Source: Anoplolepis gracilipes
Lineage: Eukaryota; Arthropoda; Insecta; Hymenoptera; Formicidae
Length of the DNA stretch: 64,000 nucleotides
NCBI RefSeq assembly: GCF_047496725.1
Contig: NC_132973.1
Location: 11,294,233 to 11,358,232 of the forward strand
Direction: 5' to 3'
Shown here: one piece after another, positions 62,369 through 64,000 of the stretch
Numbering within the stretch: the first letter of the stretch is position 1
How the letters are laid out: every line of letters starts with the position of its first letter
Position numbers and translations under genes: made by a program
Notes under the pieces: generated by a model
Database searches by the model: none
What the model was told of the DNA's origin: nothing
The model's input: only the letters and a program-made list of their open reading frames with translations

Positions 62369-64000
62369 GACTTGTAGGATGAGCGTGCAAAGGCGTATAT
62401 CTCTAAAGATTTATGTGTAGCCAATATTGGGAAGCGAGAACAGCCCATTTCAACATGTTATATAAATGAATAGGTATACAATATCAACAGGAAATATCGT
62501 TGTTGTGAAACAAGAAAATAGTTTGATAGTTATTTTCACATTTACGAATGGGATGGTATAATCACACTAATGCGAGGAAATAACAATCTCTGTCTCTCTT
62601 TCTCTCTCTCTCTTCTTTTTTCTTTTCTATTTTTGTAATTTAATCGAGCTTGCGGAAAATGGATTAATCAAGCAACTATTAACGAGATTATATCGTATTT
62701 GCATACTCATGTGGGCAGTAATATGCCAATTATGGCACGATTTTTATTTACGTCATTTCAACACACGGAATAAAGAAATACTTTCCTGAAAACTTTATAT
62801 TCGAATCGGTCACATGTCAAGAGGATTATCGTGAAAAATAATGTCCTATCGAAACATACAATTATAATAAAACGGTTATTTTAATTTTAATTCAATAAGT
62901 TACAAAAATAATTATAGATCAATATGATGTAAATGATCATTATTACATTTATTTTATTCGGTATAAAATTACTTATCTATTATAATGTTCATATTGGATA
63001 AATATTAAATTTAATCTTCTGGCGCTATCGTTAAATCCATATATACTTTGGGGTTTCCCATACACACATATACGCGCGCGCGTACGAGCGTTTAGTGAAA
63101 AAAAAGGAAAAACACTGCGCTCATCATCGCGTGAGTATCGGAGCGACTAAGTAAACATGAGAACGAGAGAGCCTTCGACATTCGGCGGTGCCGGTTTTTT
63201 TTATCCGTGTGTGCTGCATTTCGGAGAACACAGTTGTGTACACTGTCATGGTCTTCATTTATGTCTGCCAGCGAGTCCTCCTCACGTCAGGTTCCTTCTT
63301 CTTCTGGCGAAAATCAAGACATCAATACTCTTATAGTATTGGTTGCATTGAATAAAACTTGTCTTTATATATATATATGTGTGTGGGTGTGTGTGTGTAT
63401 GTCATGAGAAAATCTTAATATAAAAAGTAAATTACGAATTATGAATTTATTAATATCGACCTTTTCTTTTTAGTATTAACTATATTTCATTTATGTCACT
63501 AACTGTGTCAATATTTTTTGAAACTTAATATTTCGAACACTATTAATGCTTGAAATCCACGATAAATGTAAAATTTATTGAAAAGGAATTTCCATCGAAA
63601 TTTAATTTGAAATTTTGACTACTAAAATAATAAGAGCTTTTGACATAGAATTTATTTATGTCAATTTTGCAAGGCCTACATTATTGATTGGTGCTCTTCT
63701 CATGGAGTTTATTTTTGTCCCTGTTTTTCGTTCACAGAATCAGATTTTGGATAGACGCGGAAATCAATTTGTCACATTAATAACTAAAATTGAGATATGT
63801 AATAAAAATTATTCGTTGTAATAAATAAATCGATAACATCACGTGTATGCGAGATGTGTCAAAGTCACGCTCAAAGAAGATTCAATATTTAGCATAGATA
63901 ATTAAGCATGAGGAACAGGGTTGTGTATGTATTTTTTTATATCGCAAAATCTATAAACAAATCATAATTTTGTAATAGACAATTTTTCTGGTGTCGTGCG
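62369..64000. other. AT-rich non-coding end of window
   Basis: Short frames at 63207-63407 and 63615-63821 contain no known domain. A small GTGTGT run lies near 63378-63400. Nothing else could be supported. Confidence 0.45.

Overview
This is a window of an insect nuclear genome, most likely a hymenopteran and probably an ant. The evidence is short AT-rich introns with GT-AG borders, conserved insect/metazoan proteins, abundant (TA)n and (GA)n microsatellites, CpG-rich islands in AT-rich DNA, and mariner/pogo-type miniature elements flanked by TA. The organism call is an inference from texture, not from a diagnostic marker. I see no bacterial, CRISPR, rRNA or recognisable tRNA features.

Layout. 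From 1 to 3500 there is non-coding DNA. From 3501 to 7537 (minus strand) lies a complete SCAR/WAVE gene in seven coding exons, with part of a 5' UTR up to 7604. From 7.6 to 24.1 kb I find no conserved coding sequence. That stretch holds dispersed and tandem repeats, a pogo-like MITE, and a CpG-rich block at 22.4-23.16 kb that ends in a strong minus-strand splice donor and may be the distant first exon of SCAR. From 24.1 to 34.05 kb four genes are packed closely: LSM3 (plus), SPEF1 (minus, convergent with LSM3), an SLC17-family transporter (plus, divergent from SPEF1) and NSUN4 (minus, convergent with the transporter). An 801-bp foldback element sits in the space between SPEF1 and the transporter.

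From 34.05 to 64 kb no conserved protein could be read, apart from a short coiled-coil frame near 56.8 kb that may be a terminal exon. This part has GC-rich, microsatellite-laden blocks with good plus-strand splice donors at 49217, 51146 and 52486. They look like alternative 5' exons of a large gene whose body lies to the right, outside the window. It also contains a deleted mariner-like element at 53.85-54.38 kb.

The genes do not form one pathway. SCAR drives Arp2/3 actin nucleation, LSM3 belongs to the U6 snRNP and mRNA-decay Lsm rings, SPEF1 is a ciliary microtubule protein, the SLC17 protein is an organic anion/phosphate-type transporter, and NSUN4 is a mitochondrial rRNA m5C methyltransferase. 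I rebuilt all five gene models by hand from splice sites, and the reading frame is kept across every junction. I did not find a new biological system. The most unusual items are the foldback elements, clustered AGATGGCG motifs near two promoters, and the 5' exon candidates.
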